Shown here: piece after piece, positions 1-9,197 of the stretch
Layout: each line of letters begins with the position of its first letter
Numbering within the stretch: the first letter of the stretch is position 1
Assembly: GCA_025370075.1 (NCBI GenBank)
Contig: CP073016.1
Location: 1-64,000, forward strand
Source of the DNA: Chryseotalea sp. WA131a
Lineage (GTDB): Bacteria; Bacteroidota; Bacteroidia; Cytophagales; Cyclobacteriaceae
Reading direction: 5' to 3'
DNA: 64,000 nucleotides
Translations under genes and position numbers: made by a program
The notes under the pieces: model-generated
Databases searched by the model: none
Seen by the model: the letters and a program-made list of their open reading frames with translations, nothing else
Told to the model about the DNA's origin: nothing

Positions 1-1437
1 TTGAACTCGATAACATCTGTAGACTCGGCTACCATTTGGAACGACTGTTTGGCCATCATCAAACAGGATGTAGACGAACATAGCTTCGAAACATGGTTTA
101 AACCCATTACTCCACTGCGCAGTGATGGCGAAATTTTAACGATTCAAGTGCCTTCGCAATTTTTTTACGAATGGCTGGAAGATCATTTTGTGCCCGTTTT
201 GAAAAAAGCCGTACACAAAGTATTAGGAATAGGCGGGAGGCTCGAATATTCGGTAGTGGTAGACAGTGGCAATCGCCAAAATCCACCCGTGATGGTAAAC
301 TACCCGAACGGAAATGGTTTTGCGAAGAGTAATGCGCAGCCCGTAAACGGAAGCGATGTTTATTCGCCCTTTAGTTTTAAGGCACTAAATCCGCAAACTG
401 TAAATTCACGGCTGAACCCTAATTATTCGTTTGATAATTTTATTGAAGGCGATTGCAATCGCTTGGCACGCTCTGCCGGATTGGCCGTAGCCAAAAAGCC
501 AGGCGTCACTTCTTTTAATCCATTGATGTTGTATGGTGGCGTGGGTGTAGGCAAAACGCACTTGGTGCAGGCCATTGGCAACGAAATCAAAAAGAGCTTG
601 CCACATAAAATTGTTTTGTATGTCGATCAAAATGATTTCACAAGCCAGTTTTTGAATGCGCTGCAAAACAATAAGATGCAAGACTTCCAAAATTTTTACT
701 TGCAAGTAGATTTGTTGATTTTGGATGACGTGCAGTTTTTGGCGGGCCGTGAAAAGACACAGGAGATTTTTTTCCATATTTTTAATCAACTCCATCAATC
801 GGGGAAGCAGATCATCATGACAAGCGATTGTCCTCCCCGTGATTTGAAAGGATTTCAGGAGCGATTGCTCTCTCGCTTTAAGTGGGGGTTGACAGCCGAC
901 TTGCAAGAACCTGATTTTGAAACCAAGCTGGCCATCATCCATAAAAAGATGCAGTCCGATGGTATTGAAATTCCAAAAGAAGTAGCCGAATACTTGGCGT
1001 ATAGCGTAGACACCAACTTGCGCGACATGGAAGGCGTGTTGAACTCCTTGCTCTTCCACGCCACTCTTTTGAAAAAAGAAATTGACTTAGAGTTGGCCAA
1101 AGAGGTGTTGAAAAACATTGTAAAAGAAATTCAAGCTGATGTAAGTGTGGATTTCATCCAAAAAACGGTGGCCGATTATTTTAAAGTAGAGTTGGATGCC
1201 ATGAAGGGAAAAGTGAAGAAGCGCGAAATTGTAATTCCAAGGCAAACGGCCATGTATTTCTGCAAACGCTACACGCAATTAACGCTGGCGCTGATTGGTG
1301 AAAATTTTGGTGGCCGCGATCACAGCACGGTTATTCACGCCCTCGAGTCGGTTGAAGACATGATGAAGACTGATGCGAATTTTAAAAATAGTGTAGAAGA
1401 ATTGAACAAGAAGTTTAAGCAAAGGATTTCGGCTTAA
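1..1437 (+). CDS. dnaA: Chromosomal replication initiator protein DnaA
   Basis: DnaA binds 9-mer boxes at oriC, oligomerises with ATP and melts the origin. Seen: an N-terminal domain I (about residues 8-90), a variable linker, an AAA+ domain with Walker A GGVGVGKT at 179-186 and Walker B LLILDD at 238-243, and the C-terminal DNA-binding domain with the signature GGRDHST at 437-443. At 478 residues it has the usual full length. The frame begins with TTG at base 1, so the start cannot be tested against upstream sequence; TTG is a known alternative start. The window appears to be cut at this gene, as is customary for closed chromosomes. No cluster of DnaA boxes is evident in the 700 bases downstream; an origin would more likely lie upstream of base 1. 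Confidence 0.97.
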   Translation: MNSITSVDSATIWNDCLAIIKQDVDEHSFETWFKPITPLRSDGEILTIQVPSQFFYEWLEDHFVPVLKKAVHKVLGIGGRLEYSVVVDSGNRQNPPVMVNYPNGNGFAKSNAQPVNGSDVYSPFSFKALNPQTVNSRLNPNYSFDNFIEGDCNRLARSAGLAVAKKPGVTSFNPLMLYGGVGVGKTHLVQAIGNEIKKSLPHKIVLYVDQNDFTSQFLNALQNNKMQDFQNFYLQVDLLILDDVQFLAGREKTQEIFFHIFNQLHQSGKQIIMTSDCPPRDLKGFQERLLSRFKWGLTADLQEPDFETKLAIIHKKMQSDGIEIPKEVAEYLAYSVDTNLRDMEGVLNSLLFHATLLKKEIDLELAKEVLKNIVKEIQADVSVDFIQKTVADYFKVELDAMKGKVKKREIVIPRQTAMYFCKRYTQLTLALIGENFGGRDHSTVIHALESVEDMMKTDANFKNSVEELNKKFKQRISA

Positions 1438-1473
1438 GTGCTCATTTCAAAAATGCAACGTCACCGCGAGGTT

Positions 1474-1490
1474 ACTTGCGGAGAGCAAGT
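1474..1490 (+). terminator. Weak hairpin after dnaA
   Basis: ACTTGC and GCAAGT (6-bp arms, 5-base loop) lie 37 bases after the dnaA stop, followed by a mixed stretch with only four consecutive T. Plausible but weak terminator. Confidence 0.25.
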
Positions 1491-1532
1491 CTGAAAGAGT
1501 TTTCTTGGCAGTCCAAAAAAATCTGATAGTTT

Positions 1533-1871
1533 CTAGTACTCATCTTCCATCGATTTCATCATCAACTCGCGGTGATGTTTCAATAATCGATCGTGCAAAC
1601 CTATTTCTACGGTGTAGCCTATTATTTTAATTTTTTCTTTGCTGATGGTTTGGTTGGTAACAGGTGGTGTGATGCAGCTAACATTCATGCCTGCCTTTTG
1701 CATGCCGTAGGTACTATTAGTAAAGTGGTTAGTGTTGTCCGCTTGCCCACATACCTCAAAGGTTTTTTTGCTATCGTCTTTTATTACCTGCCAAGATTTT
1801 GCGTACATGGTTGATTGGATTTGTTTAGCAAGATAGGGATTTTGAGGGTTTGGTTTGAAATGAGTATACAT
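1533..1871 (-). CDS. Hypothetical protein, 112 residues
   Basis: Convergent with dnaA. The protein is hydrophilic, with no signal peptide or membrane segment, two cysteines and a basic C-terminal half ending in RELMMKSMEDEY. Its composition is protein-like throughout and this strand is a better coding candidate than the overlapping plus-strand frames, which are low-complexity. The first methionine (1871) is used; a second one at residue 22 (1808) is a possible start. I do not recognise a named family; it resembles short conserved hypothetical proteins of Cytophagales, but this is from memory of style, not a search. Confidence 0.55.
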   Translation of the reverse strand: MYTHFKPNPQNPYLAKQIQSTMYAKSWQVIKDDSKKTFEVCGQADNTNHFTNSTYGMQKAGMNVSCITPPVTNQTISKEKIKIIGYTVEIGLHDRLLKHHRELMMKSMEDEY

Positions 1872-1927
1872 TCCGAATTATTAGTCAATACCATTATATT
1901 TGAAGAACAGTCTAAAGCAGAATCTGA

Positions 1928-2053
1928 ATGGCAGACAAAGAGGCAGAGGCAAGAATCAAGATTAATAAACTTCTGGAGGAGTCAGGCTGGCGTTTCTTTT
2001 ACGACAAGCATGACAAGGCCACTATTAATCGAGAGTCATCCATAAATCATTGA
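1928..2053 (+). pseudogene. Remnant of type I restriction enzyme subunit R (HsdR), N-terminal piece
   Basis: ATG at 1928 opens a 41-residue frame whose residues 7-26 (EARIKINKLLEESGWRFFYD) match the characteristic start of type I restriction endonuclease R subunits, which are normally around 800-1100 residues long. The frame ends at 2053. A second short frame directly after it (2052-2126, EIFEQKIKTKISEVLD...) resembles the C-terminal tail of HsdR-type proteins, which would mean an internal deletion removed almost the whole gene. No hsdM or hsdS is present. The next gene encodes an AlbA_2/ATPase protein of a type often found within type I restriction loci. The N-terminal match is good; the C-terminal match is tentative. 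Confidence 0.55.
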
Positions 2054-2169
2054 AATCTTTGAGCAAAAGATAAAAACAAAAATCAGTGAGGTTTTGGATA
2101 TAAGGACTAGAGTTTATCAATTGTAGAATAAGAAGCTATCAATGACAGCAGAGCCTTAATTTGTAACGA

Positions 2170-3813
2170 ATGAAGGAGAATCAACATCTAGAAAAGAAAT
2201 CAATACGATTGGTAACGGGTGCTAATCCAGAATGGAAAGAATTGTCTAAAGATTGTGTATGCTTTGCCAATGCCAGAGGTGGCACAATTTACATCGGTAT
2301 TGAAAACAATGACCAACAGCCGCCAATTGCTCAGTTAATAAACCCTGATTTACCCGCACTAATCAGAAAGAAGGTTTCAGAAAATACAGTCAATGTTGCC
2401 ACCCATGCAGAAATTGTAACAGCGGCTAATGGAGGTCAATATATTGAATTGAGAGTCCTGCCCAGCGCATCCACGGTTGCCAGTACCACCGATGGCCGCT
2501 ACTACATTCGTATTTCTGATGATTGTAAACCTGTATTACCAGATGAGCTAAATAGACTGTTCACCGATAAAACTGCTTTTCAATGGGAAACTAAAGTTGC
2601 CAGGTCTGTTTTTAAATCGGAAGTTGATGCGGAAAAATTACACCAGTTTTATCTGGATATAAGAGCCAGCGACAGGGTATCCGATTTTGTAAAACAAAAA
2701 TCACCAGAAGAGCTTCTGGAGCATTACCTGATGTGCGAGGGTAACTACTTCACTAACCTTGGGGTTCTTTGGGTTGGAAAGCGGACTGACCGTGCAAAAC
2801 TATTATATGCACCCGTTATTCAGTTTTTAAAATTTGATGAAAGTGGTGCAAGAAGCAATAAAATTGTTTGGGATGATTTCTCGCTCAACCCAAAGGAAAT
2901 GGTTGAAGCCGTTTGGGCTCAGATTCCAGATTGGAAGGAAGGCATTGAAGTATCGGACGGAATATTTAGGAAGTTTATTCCTAACTATGAGCAGGAAGTA
3001 ATTCGAGAGCTTATAGCGAACGCATTAGTCCACAGACCATACACCACACGAGGCGATATTTTTATTAATCTTTATTCAGACCGGCTTGAAGTTCATAATC
3101 CGGGCTTATTGCCACTTGGAGTTACCCCCGACAACATGCTCCATAAAACCGTTCGAAGAAATGAACATCTAGCAAAAGTGTTTTACGATTTGAAGTTAAT
3201 GGAACGCGAAGGCTCTGGCTTTGATAAAATGTATGAAATACTTTTATCGAATGGGAAGCAATTGCCGTTACCGATTGAAGGAGAAGACCGGGTTACCGTC
3301 ACGATACGCAAGCGTATTTTGAAAAACGAAGTTGTAAAACTTGTTAGTCGAGCTAATGAAGAATTTCAACTTCGTCAAAGAGAAATTATTTGCTTTGGTT
3401 TGATAGCCCAACATACTACGCTTTCAGCAATCGAGTTCTCAAAGGTTCTTTACCTTCCTCAACAAAATGCGATACGCGATTGGTTAGGTCGCCTTCAAGA
3501 CTTGGAACTTGTTCAATCAAAAGGAAAAACAAAAGGAGTTGAATACTTCATTAACCCGGAGTTTCTAAAACAAGTTGATTTTAAAGGTAAAACCAATTTG
3601 AAGAAAATTGAGGACCACCGATTAAAGGAACTTATCCATGAAGATATATCTACTTACCCCAATAGTTCTGTAAGTGAGATACATCAGCGCATCGGGCCAG
3701 AGATTGCCGTTCGAAAGGTGAAGGGAATCATCTATCAAATGGTAGATGAAGACAGATTATCCTTTTCAGGTGATCGGAAATGGAGAAGATATTTTATAAA
3801 CAAAAGCGCGTGA
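2170..3813 (+). CDS. AlbA_2 (Schlafen-type) / HATPase_c_4 ATP-binding protein
   Basis: A 547-residue protein of the family often labelled ATP-binding protein or RecG-related transcriptional regulator. Seen: an N-terminal AlbA_2 domain (about 12-115) with the conserved stretch EWKELSKDCVCFANARGGTI and IGIENN; a central linker; an HATPase_c_4 region from about 275 (RELIANALVHRPY) with GSGFDKM near 360; and a C-terminal winged-helix-like tail. Such proteins sit in or beside type I restriction-modification loci and other defence islands, although their biochemical role is not settled. Here it follows an HsdR remnant, so it is probably the survivor of a decayed locus. ATG at 2170 is the only good start. 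A short inverted repeat CGTG/CACG overlaps the stop codon and precedes TCTTTTTG, a possible weak terminator. Confidence 0.85.
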   Translation: MKENQHLEKKSIRLVTGANPEWKELSKDCVCFANARGGTIYIGIENNDQQPPIAQLINPDLPALIRKKVSENTVNVATHAEIVTAANGGQYIELRVLPSASTVASTTDGRYYIRISDDCKPVLPDELNRLFTDKTAFQWETKVARSVFKSEVDAEKLHQFYLDIRASDRVSDFVKQKSPEELLEHYLMCEGNYFTNLGVLWVGKRTDRAKLLYAPVIQFLKFDESGARSNKIVWDDFSLNPKEMVEAVWAQIPDWKEGIEVSDGIFRKFIPNYEQEVIRELIANALVHRPYTTRGDIFINLYSDRLEVHNPGLLPLGVTPDNMLHKTVRRNEHLAKVFYDLKLMEREGSGFDKMYEILLSNGKQLPLPIEGEDRVTVTIRKRILKNEVVKLVSRANEEFQLRQREIICFGLIAQHTTLSAIEFSKVLYLPQQNAIRDWLGRLQDLELVQSKGKTKGVEYFINPEFLKQVDFKGKTNLKKIEDHRLKELIHEDISTYPNSSVSEIHQRIGPEIAVRKVKGIIYQMVDEDRLSFSGDRKWRRYFINKSA

Positions 3814-4028
3814 AAAAACACGTCTTTTTGTTTATAAGATGTGCATAATCATGGTATATATGATTGCAAACAGCTGATTTACAGTTTATTGAAAACTCGC
3901 TAAAAGTTGCTTAAAAGCTTCTAAAAGGCGGTTTAAAATATTTTTAAAAAAGAAAGGAATGAATCGAAAAAAGGCAACTTTGCTAATGGAAAGGCCTGAC
4001 ATAGTTGCTATGGGGAAAATCCAAATCG

Positions 4029-5795
4029 TTACTCCGCCAACGTAATACCATTATTCCCAATCAAAATCGCTTTGCCAAAGCGTCCGTCTTCTTCTTTTAC
4101 TTCTAAGTTTAATACGCCACGGGGGCAAACGGAGGAACAAACGCCACAGCCCACGCACGAGCTGCGTACAATGTTTTGTCCGCGCTGCGCATACCACCGC
4201 ACATCAATGCCCATCTCGCAATAGGTAGAACAATTGCCGCACGAAATGCATTGGCCACCGTTGGTGGTAATTCTAAAACGAGATTTGAATCGTTGAATGA
4301 TTCCTAAGTAAGCAGCCAAAGGGCAACCAAACCGGCACCACGTGCGGTTGCCCATCAACGGATAAAAGCCAGTGCCCACCACGCCCGCAAAGCCAGCCCC
4401 AATAAAAGCACCGTACACTTCGCGCAACTTGTAGCTATCAAAAAACAACACCCACGAGGCATTGGTGAAGTACGTATACAAAACACCAGCCGTCATTACG
4501 ATGGCAAAAACCAGTACGCCATGAATCATCCACCGCTCAATTTTCCACGCACTTAATTTTTTGCTCGATAGTTGCCGATACGGATCGCCCAATGTTTCGG
4601 CCAAGCCGCCACATCCGCACACCCAACTGCAGTACCATCGCTTGCCAAAAAAATAAACCAATACCGGCACGGCAATTACAATAAGTGCAATTCCCCACAC
4701 CAACATAAAAATTCCTAGACCACCATTCGCCAGAAGGCTGTCCAAGCGATTGTTGAAGAAAAAACTATAATCGAGCGGCCAAATATTTTTGAAATCAAAG
4801 TAGGGTTGATTAAGGCGGATCATGATTTCGGGAATTAAAAACGCAAAAGCCGTTTGAAAAAACATGACCGAACAAGTACGCAAGATTTGATACTTACTAT
4901 GGCGATAGTTGATGAGCATGCGAATGCCCATCACTAAAATGCAAAGTGTGTACAAGAACCCGTAGAGAAAAAACCGTCCTGCTTCTCCACCATTTAGAAA
5001 TTTGCTTACAGGGTCAACCATGATCACCCAATTGGTCATATACTCGGGATAGAAATACAAGAACACATAAAACGCGATCAGCCAACTTCCCGTAAGGATG
5101 CCAAGCCATTGCACGTTTTTCATGGTGTTGAAAAAGATGCCGTTGTTTTTGATGCCGAGAGGAAGTTGCCATTTCGGTAAAATATAAAGTAGCGCTCCGA
5201 TTACACAAAGCCCAATGGTAAGGAAAAGAAAGAAAGTCGGGTTTTCTTTTACGGGACTGACCGATGACGCTTTGGTGATGGAGTAGGTTAAATCTTTTAC
5301 CGCATATCGATCAAACCCAAATTGATTGACGATGCCAAATTTTTTGATGTTGTCGGCAACATGATGTAGTTGATCTTTGATAGTAGGTTGGCCGTCCAGC
5401 CAACTCCCATAATTTTTAAATGCTTTGCGTTTAAAAATATTTTTTTCATCGCTTCCGTTAAATACGGAATCGACTGAGGTGAGGGTAAACTTTTCTTTGT
5501 TGTACGAAGCCAATCGCTCTACTTCAGCATCTGAAATAGAAAAATTTTGGACTTGTGTTTGGTTGATGCGCTCAAAGGCAGCATGCAATTGATTGACAAA
5601 TGAAAAATTTGATTTTGTTTTATTTTTGGTGAGCTCAGTTGTCTCTTGCAAGAATACTGATGCTTTTACAGAATCGCGTATTTGCAATTTGACAATCGTG
5701 GGTGTAAGCTGGTAACTTGACCAAAAGAACGAAAAATTGAAAATGGCAAACCCCGTGATGAAGAGAGATAGACCGATTGGTTTTAAGTACTTCAT
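4029..5795 (-). CDS. NosR/NapH-like membrane 4Fe-4S ferredoxin
   Basis: A 588-residue polytopic membrane protein with two C-terminal 4Fe-4S clusters: CxxCxxCxxxC at 516-526 and again at 547-557. Earlier cysteine motifs CSWVCGCGG (389-397) and WCRFGCP (486-492) correspond to the conserved CxxxCP-type motifs of the NapH/NosR/CcoG group. An N-terminal membrane anchor (8-28), a periplasmic-type domain (30-185) and about six further helices (185-480) are visible. Such proteins move electrons between the quinone pool or flavoproteins and a periplasmic acceptor. The gene starts 11 bases after the FAD oxidoreductase, so the two are probably cotranscribed and work together. No nos, nap or nir structural gene is nearby; the physiological acceptor is unknown. 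CGCGG in place of a CP motif is a deviation in the first motif. Confidence 0.85.
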   Translation of the reverse strand: MKYLKPIGLSLFITGFAIFNFSFFWSSYQLTPTIVKLQIRDSVKASVFLQETTELTKNKTKSNFSFVNQLHAAFERINQTQVQNFSISDAEVERLASYNKEKFTLTSVDSVFNGSDEKNIFKRKAFKNYGSWLDGQPTIKDQLHHVADNIKKFGIVNQFGFDRYAVKDLTYSITKASSVSPVKENPTFFLFLTIGLCVIGALLYILPKWQLPLGIKNNGIFFNTMKNVQWLGILTGSWLIAFYVFLYFYPEYMTNWVIMVDPVSKFLNGGEAGRFFLYGFLYTLCILVMGIRMLINYRHSKYQILRTCSVMFFQTAFAFLIPEIMIRLNQPYFDFKNIWPLDYSFFFNNRLDSLLANGGLGIFMLVWGIALIVIAVPVLVYFFGKRWYCSWVCGCGGLAETLGDPYRQLSSKKLSAWKIERWMIHGVLVFAIVMTAGVLYTYFTNASWVLFFDSYKLREVYGAFIGAGFAGVVGTGFYPLMGNRTWCRFGCPLAAYLGIIQRFKSRFRITTNGGQCISCGNCSTYCEMGIDVRWYAQRGQNIVRSSCVGCGVCSSVCPRGVLNLEVKEEDGRFGKAILIGNNGITLAE

Positions 5796-5806
5796 TTTTT
5801 TTGTGA

Positions 5807-7102
5807 TTAAACTACTGACTGCCTGCTGCCTACTTTTTTAAATTCTCTAACAATTTCCCCTTCATGTCTTTCAAAAAACTCAGGATCAAAATTAGCCTCT
5901 ACCAAATGGTTCATTACAAAGTCGATGCTTTTCTTTTCGCGCAGCCAACGATCAAAACATTCGTGCCGCAAGCGGATGCCAAATGCATTGATGCCTAAAA
6001 ATTGATTGGTGATTTTATCCCATACCACGTGAACGCACTTCATTCCAATGGGGTGTTCCCAATAGAAGTCTGACTCATTTTGTTTTAGTTGATTGCCTAC
6101 AGTGCCATACGTTTGATATTCAATGTCGAAGAACTTGGCGGAGTTGAACCACGGTCCCGGTTCGTATTTTGTTTTTTGTCCTGCGATTGTTTGCGCCACC
6201 ACTTCACCCATCATGCGGCCGGTGTACCACACTTGCTCTACGGTTCGTCTTCCGGGCAATTCATATTTTCGCTCCACGCAATCGCCTAGCGCAAATACAT
6301 CGGGCACATTGGTTTCTAAGAATTCATTTACCAATACACCGCGTTTTGTTTCGATGCCTGACTCTTTCAAAAAATCGATGTTAGGCGAAACACCAACAGT
6401 TAACCCTACAAACTGACAGGGAATTTGTTCGCCTTTGTTGGTGACAATCGCTTGCACACGTCCCGAATTATCTCCTACAATTTCTTTTAGTTCGGTGGCT
6501 AGTAGTAAATTGACATGGTGCGAGCGTATGTGTCGACTGATTAAACTGGCTTCTTGCTTGGGCAATACGTTATCCCAAAAGTCATTTTCACGAACTAAAA
6601 ATGTGACTGCAATTTTTCGGCTGATCAGCATCTCAGCCATTTCAATACCAATTAGCCCTCCGCCTACAATCACGGCTTGTGTAATGCCTTTGGTATTTTC
6701 TTCCATTAACTGAAGATCTGGATAACTGTATAAACCTTGCACACCTTTTAGGTTTTGACCCGGCCACCCAAACTTATTTGGTTTTGAACCAGCCGCAATC
6801 AGCAAGCTGTCATAGCGAATGTGGTTGCCCGATTGCAGTTGTATTGTTTTTTCAGTAGTGTTTATTTTCTGTACATGATCCTTTAGCAGGTCGATTTTGT
6901 TTTTCTTCCAAAACCAATCTTCATAGGGTTTGGTATGCTCAAATTTCATCTGACCCATGTAAATATACATGAGTGCAGTACGCGAGAAAAAGTGCTCGGT
7001 TTCAGAGGAGATAACGGTGATCCGATGGTTGGTTTGTTTGCGAATGTGTCGGGCAGCCGTTATGCCACTGATGCCATTGCCGATGATCACGATGTGTTTC
7101 AT
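5807..7102 (-). CDS. NAD(P)/FAD-dependent pyridine nucleotide-disulfide oxidoreductase
   Basis: A 431-residue flavoprotein of the rubredoxin-reductase/nitrite-reductase-like class. Seen: the N-terminal FAD site GNGISG, a second nucleotide-binding site VGGGLIG for NAD(P)H near residue 155, and the FAD-binding ALGDC motif near 275. The open frame starts 14 codons earlier, but the dinucleotide fold begins right at the internal ATG (MKHIVIIGNG), so 7102 is the preferred start. It is followed after 11 bases by the NosR/NapH-like ferredoxin, suggesting a route from NAD(P)H through FAD to a membrane iron-sulfur protein. No cysteine pair typical of disulfide reductases is present, so this is an electron-transfer flavoprotein, not a thiol reductase. 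Confidence 0.85.
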   Translation of the reverse strand: MKHIVIIGNGISGITAARHIRKQTNHRITVISSETEHFFSRTALMYIYMGQMKFEHTKPYEDWFWKKNKIDLLKDHVQKINTTEKTIQLQSGNHIRYDSLLIAAGSKPNKFGWPGQNLKGVQGLYSYPDLQLMEENTKGITQAVIVGGGLIGIEMAEMLISRKIAVTFLVRENDFWDNVLPKQEASLISRHIRSHHVNLLLATELKEIVGDNSGRVQAIVTNKGEQIPCQFVGLTVGVSPNIDFLKESGIETKRGVLVNEFLETNVPDVFALGDCVERKYELPGRRTVEQVWYTGRMMGEVVAQTIAGQKTKYEPGPWFNSAKFFDIEYQTYGTVGNQLKQNESDFYWEHPIGMKCVHVVWDKITNQFLGINAFGIRLRHECFDRWLREKKSIDFVMNHLVEANFDPEFFERHEGEIVREFKKVGSRQSVV

Positions 7103-7360
7103 AAAAATGCCAATCTGGCGAGATGCTTCATCATACTTTGTCAACCAATTGACAAAACATTCATTAGGGGCTAAGTATTTTTGATTTTCAAGGTAACAAT
7201 AAAATCTATTGTACCATCTTCAAGGTATTATAACTTTCATAGTGACTAATTTAATTTTATGAAACGATTACTTTCACTTTGGATTTTTTTAGTGATACAA
7301 ATCCAAGATCGCCAAAGTTGTGATCAAAATAGGCTAAAAAAATAGCCTCATAAATGTCCA

Positions 7361-7537
7361 TTACTCCTGAAAATAGCAAATAGCTTTTTCTACTTCGGGA
7401 ATTTTTTTACGGATCGTGGGAGTGAGTAAATTGGGTGAAACGCCCCATTTGTTTTCCAGGTTATCGTACTCGGCACTGGTAACTGCCCGGTAAATACGGT
7501 CCTTGTATTTATGAAAGGTATCAAATGAGGGTTCATC
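7361..7537 (-). pseudogene. Remnant of an FtsX/MacB-like ABC permease
   Basis: On the minus strand one frame reads DEPSFDTFHKYKDRIYRAV, a tryptophan-containing linker, then SPNLLTPTIRKKIPEVEKAI, before a stop at 7361. This is the conserved periplasmic start of the 800-residue FtsX-type permeases (compare YDTFHSNYQNIYKV and LVQKSSKIK-type segments in the three complete copies at 12.3-19.6 kb). In another frame just upstream, TIAFRNLM resembles the IAFRNLL segment at the N-terminus of that family, so a frameshift and deletion seem likely. It has no start and no membrane domain and is certainly not functional. Identity of the family is fairly secure; the exact lesion is not. Confidence 0.5.
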
Positions 7538-7716
7538 AAATTGCGAAAGGCAATGGTTGGGTGAGCATAGCTGTATTTTCTGTATGCCAATACGATGTCG
7601 TATTCCACGCTAAAAAACTTGATTTTAAGGCAAGAATAGAATTTTATTAAAATCTGAAAGTTTGCAACCGGCCTTTAGCGTCCAATTTCGGTCAAAAATT
7701 CTAACCCATTTATTCT

Positions 7717-8712
7717 TCATTCATTCCTCCAAAGCGAAGGCTCTGAATTTTTAAAATAGCGTTGATAAGCCGTGCGTGTAGTAATGCCAATTGGCCCTTC
7801 ATAGATGCCGCCAACATTACCCATGTCTTCCACCAATACTTCTATTACATTAGCAGAACCTTTTTTAAGTAACCCATCTGGAATGGTGTACACACGTCTC
7901 TTTTCAAACGAACGGCTCTCTCCATAATCTTCGCCATCATTCGTTTTGCCAATGAGTTTTCCATTCAAATAGGTTTTATCAAAATCATCTATTTTGCCAA
8001 GCATCAATACAATTTCTTCGTCTTTCTCAGAGAAATTGGCTGGTAGGGTAAACGTTTTTCGGTACCACGCATAGCCATCGTATTTATAGTAACCTTGATG
8101 TTCCCAGGCAGACGGAACCATCATCTTGGTCCATTCAGCGTCTCCATCGAGTGGTTTTTCATTTCGTGTTTTGGCAAATTGCCATAACCCCGATAAATCT
8201 ACGAGCATTCTGTTTTTAGCTGAACGATAAATTCCCAAATCACCATCAATGATTCCGCCACCGAGGGTAACATCAAATACCCGAACAGCAATTATGTTGT
8301 CGCCTGCAAAGTTGATTACTTCTGAAGGCAGTGTATATTTTCGTTCGCTGTTAAAGGCGGTTTTGAATTTTGGAGGCATTGTGCCCGACACTCCAATCAA
8401 TGTTCCATTTACATAGACTTCATCGCAATCATCAATGTAGCCGAGGTTTAGGTAATAGCTTTCTCCCTTCTCTAAGGTAGTGCCATCAAACTTTTTGCGG
8501 TACCATGCAAAACCATCGTATCCGTTAAACCCTTCTTCTTCCCAAGCCGCTGGAGCGATGATGTTATCCCAATCCGAATCATCATACTTTGGGTTCGACC
8601 ACATCGATTTGTCGCCAATACGAAATTTCCATTCGCCTCTTAATTTAATCACCTGTGCGAAGCTGGAAAATGTAAAAACAGAAAGGAGAAGGAAGAGAGA
8701 AATTTTTTTCAC
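7717..8712 (-). CDS. Secreted protein with two tandem GH2-type sugar-binding domains
   Basis: A 331-residue protein with a Sec signal peptide (cleavage after about residue 19, SSFAQ). The mature part is two repeats of the same jelly-roll module, about 22-165 and 170-320. Each contains a W-x-F segment, then D..W..I.vPaaWE, then YDGyAWYRK.F, then lg.IDD.D.vyvNG.lIG, which is the pattern of the N-terminal sugar-binding domain of family 2 glycoside hydrolases. No catalytic barrel follows. It probably binds carbohydrate in the periplasm or at the surface, although an accessory role cannot be shown. The next gene upstream (8799-9197) is another secreted protein on the same strand, 86 bases away. 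Confidence 0.8.
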   Translation of the reverse strand: MKKISLFLLLSVFTFSSFAQVIKLRGEWKFRIGDKSMWSNPKYDDSDWDNIIAPAAWEEEGFNGYDGFAWYRKKFDGTTLEKGESYYLNLGYIDDCDEVYVNGTLIGVSGTMPPKFKTAFNSERKYTLPSEVINFAGDNIIAVRVFDVTLGGGIIDGDLGIYRSAKNRMLVDLSGLWQFAKTRNEKPLDGDAEWTKMMVPSAWEHQGYYKYDGYAWYRKTFTLPANFSEKDEEIVLMLGKIDDFDKTYLNGKLIGKTNDGEDYGESRSFEKRRVYTIPDGLLKKGSANVIEVLVEDMGNVGGIYEGPIGITTRTAYQRYFKNSEPSLWRNE

Positions 8713-8798
8713 GGCTAGATTTCGAGTTAAAATTACAAAATGTTTGAGTGAAGGCGAACAACCTGACCAAGGAATCGTCCGCCTTTCCCAAACTTAAC

Positions 8799-9197
8799 CT
8801 ATCTTAATGCAACGGTAGGATAATTGTAGGTTGCTTTTTCAAGCTGAGCCATCCACTTGCCATCGGTAGGAGCAATTAATTTATAGGTTACCGCCACCTC
8901 GTTGCTCTTTACTTCAATCCACAGTGCATCATATTGATCACGTTGTATTTTGTATTTTTTGATAAAGCCACGGTTGAAGTTTTTGGCCTTGATACGCTCA
9001 GTACTGATGGTACCTGTTTTGTCCAAGAAACTCACTTCTACCGTTTCGTTTTTATCGTATCCGTAAATTAATTTAACGGTGTTTTTCTCCATACCTGGAA
9101 CCACTTTGATGGCGGGTTGACCTTGGGCTTTTGCTGTTAATGAGAAGGCACTGATAGCTGCTACCACTACGCCTGCCATTAAGATTCTTGTTTTCAT
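8799..9197 (-). CDS. Small secreted protein of unknown function
   Basis: A 132-residue protein with a clear signal peptide (MKTRILMAGVVVAAISAFSLTAKAQ). The mature part of about 107 residues is predicted to be beta-rich, with repeating alternation of hydrophobic and charged residues, and has no cysteine. It resembles the many short secreted beta-sandwich proteins of Cytophagales and I cannot assign a function. The first ATG is used; the signal peptide supports it. The upstream region (9198-9453) contains the C-free tract described separately. Confidence 0.7.
   Translation of the reverse strand: MKTRILMAGVVVAAISAFSLTAKAQGQPAIKVVPGMEKNTVKLIYGYDKNETVEVSFLDKTGTISTERIKAKNFNRGFIKKYKIQRDQYDALWIEVKSNEVAVTYKLIAPTDGKWMAQLEKATYNYPTVALR

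Noticed and set aside
1815..2045. Plus-strand frame of 76 residues overlapping the start of the HsdR remnant
   Set aside because: Its translation lacks family resemblance; the HsdR-like peptide is encoded in a different frame from 1928.
1438..2170. Replication origin downstream of dnaA
   Set aside because: No cluster of DnaA-box-like 9-mers and no AT-rich unwinding repeat; the origin would more likely lie upstream of base 1.
7259..7345. 28-residue frame MKRLLSLWIFLVIQIQ... ending in a hairpin AGGCTA/TAGCCT
   Set aside because: Too short to be convincing; no conserved motif. The hairpin has a six-A loop and no T tract, so it is not called as a terminator.
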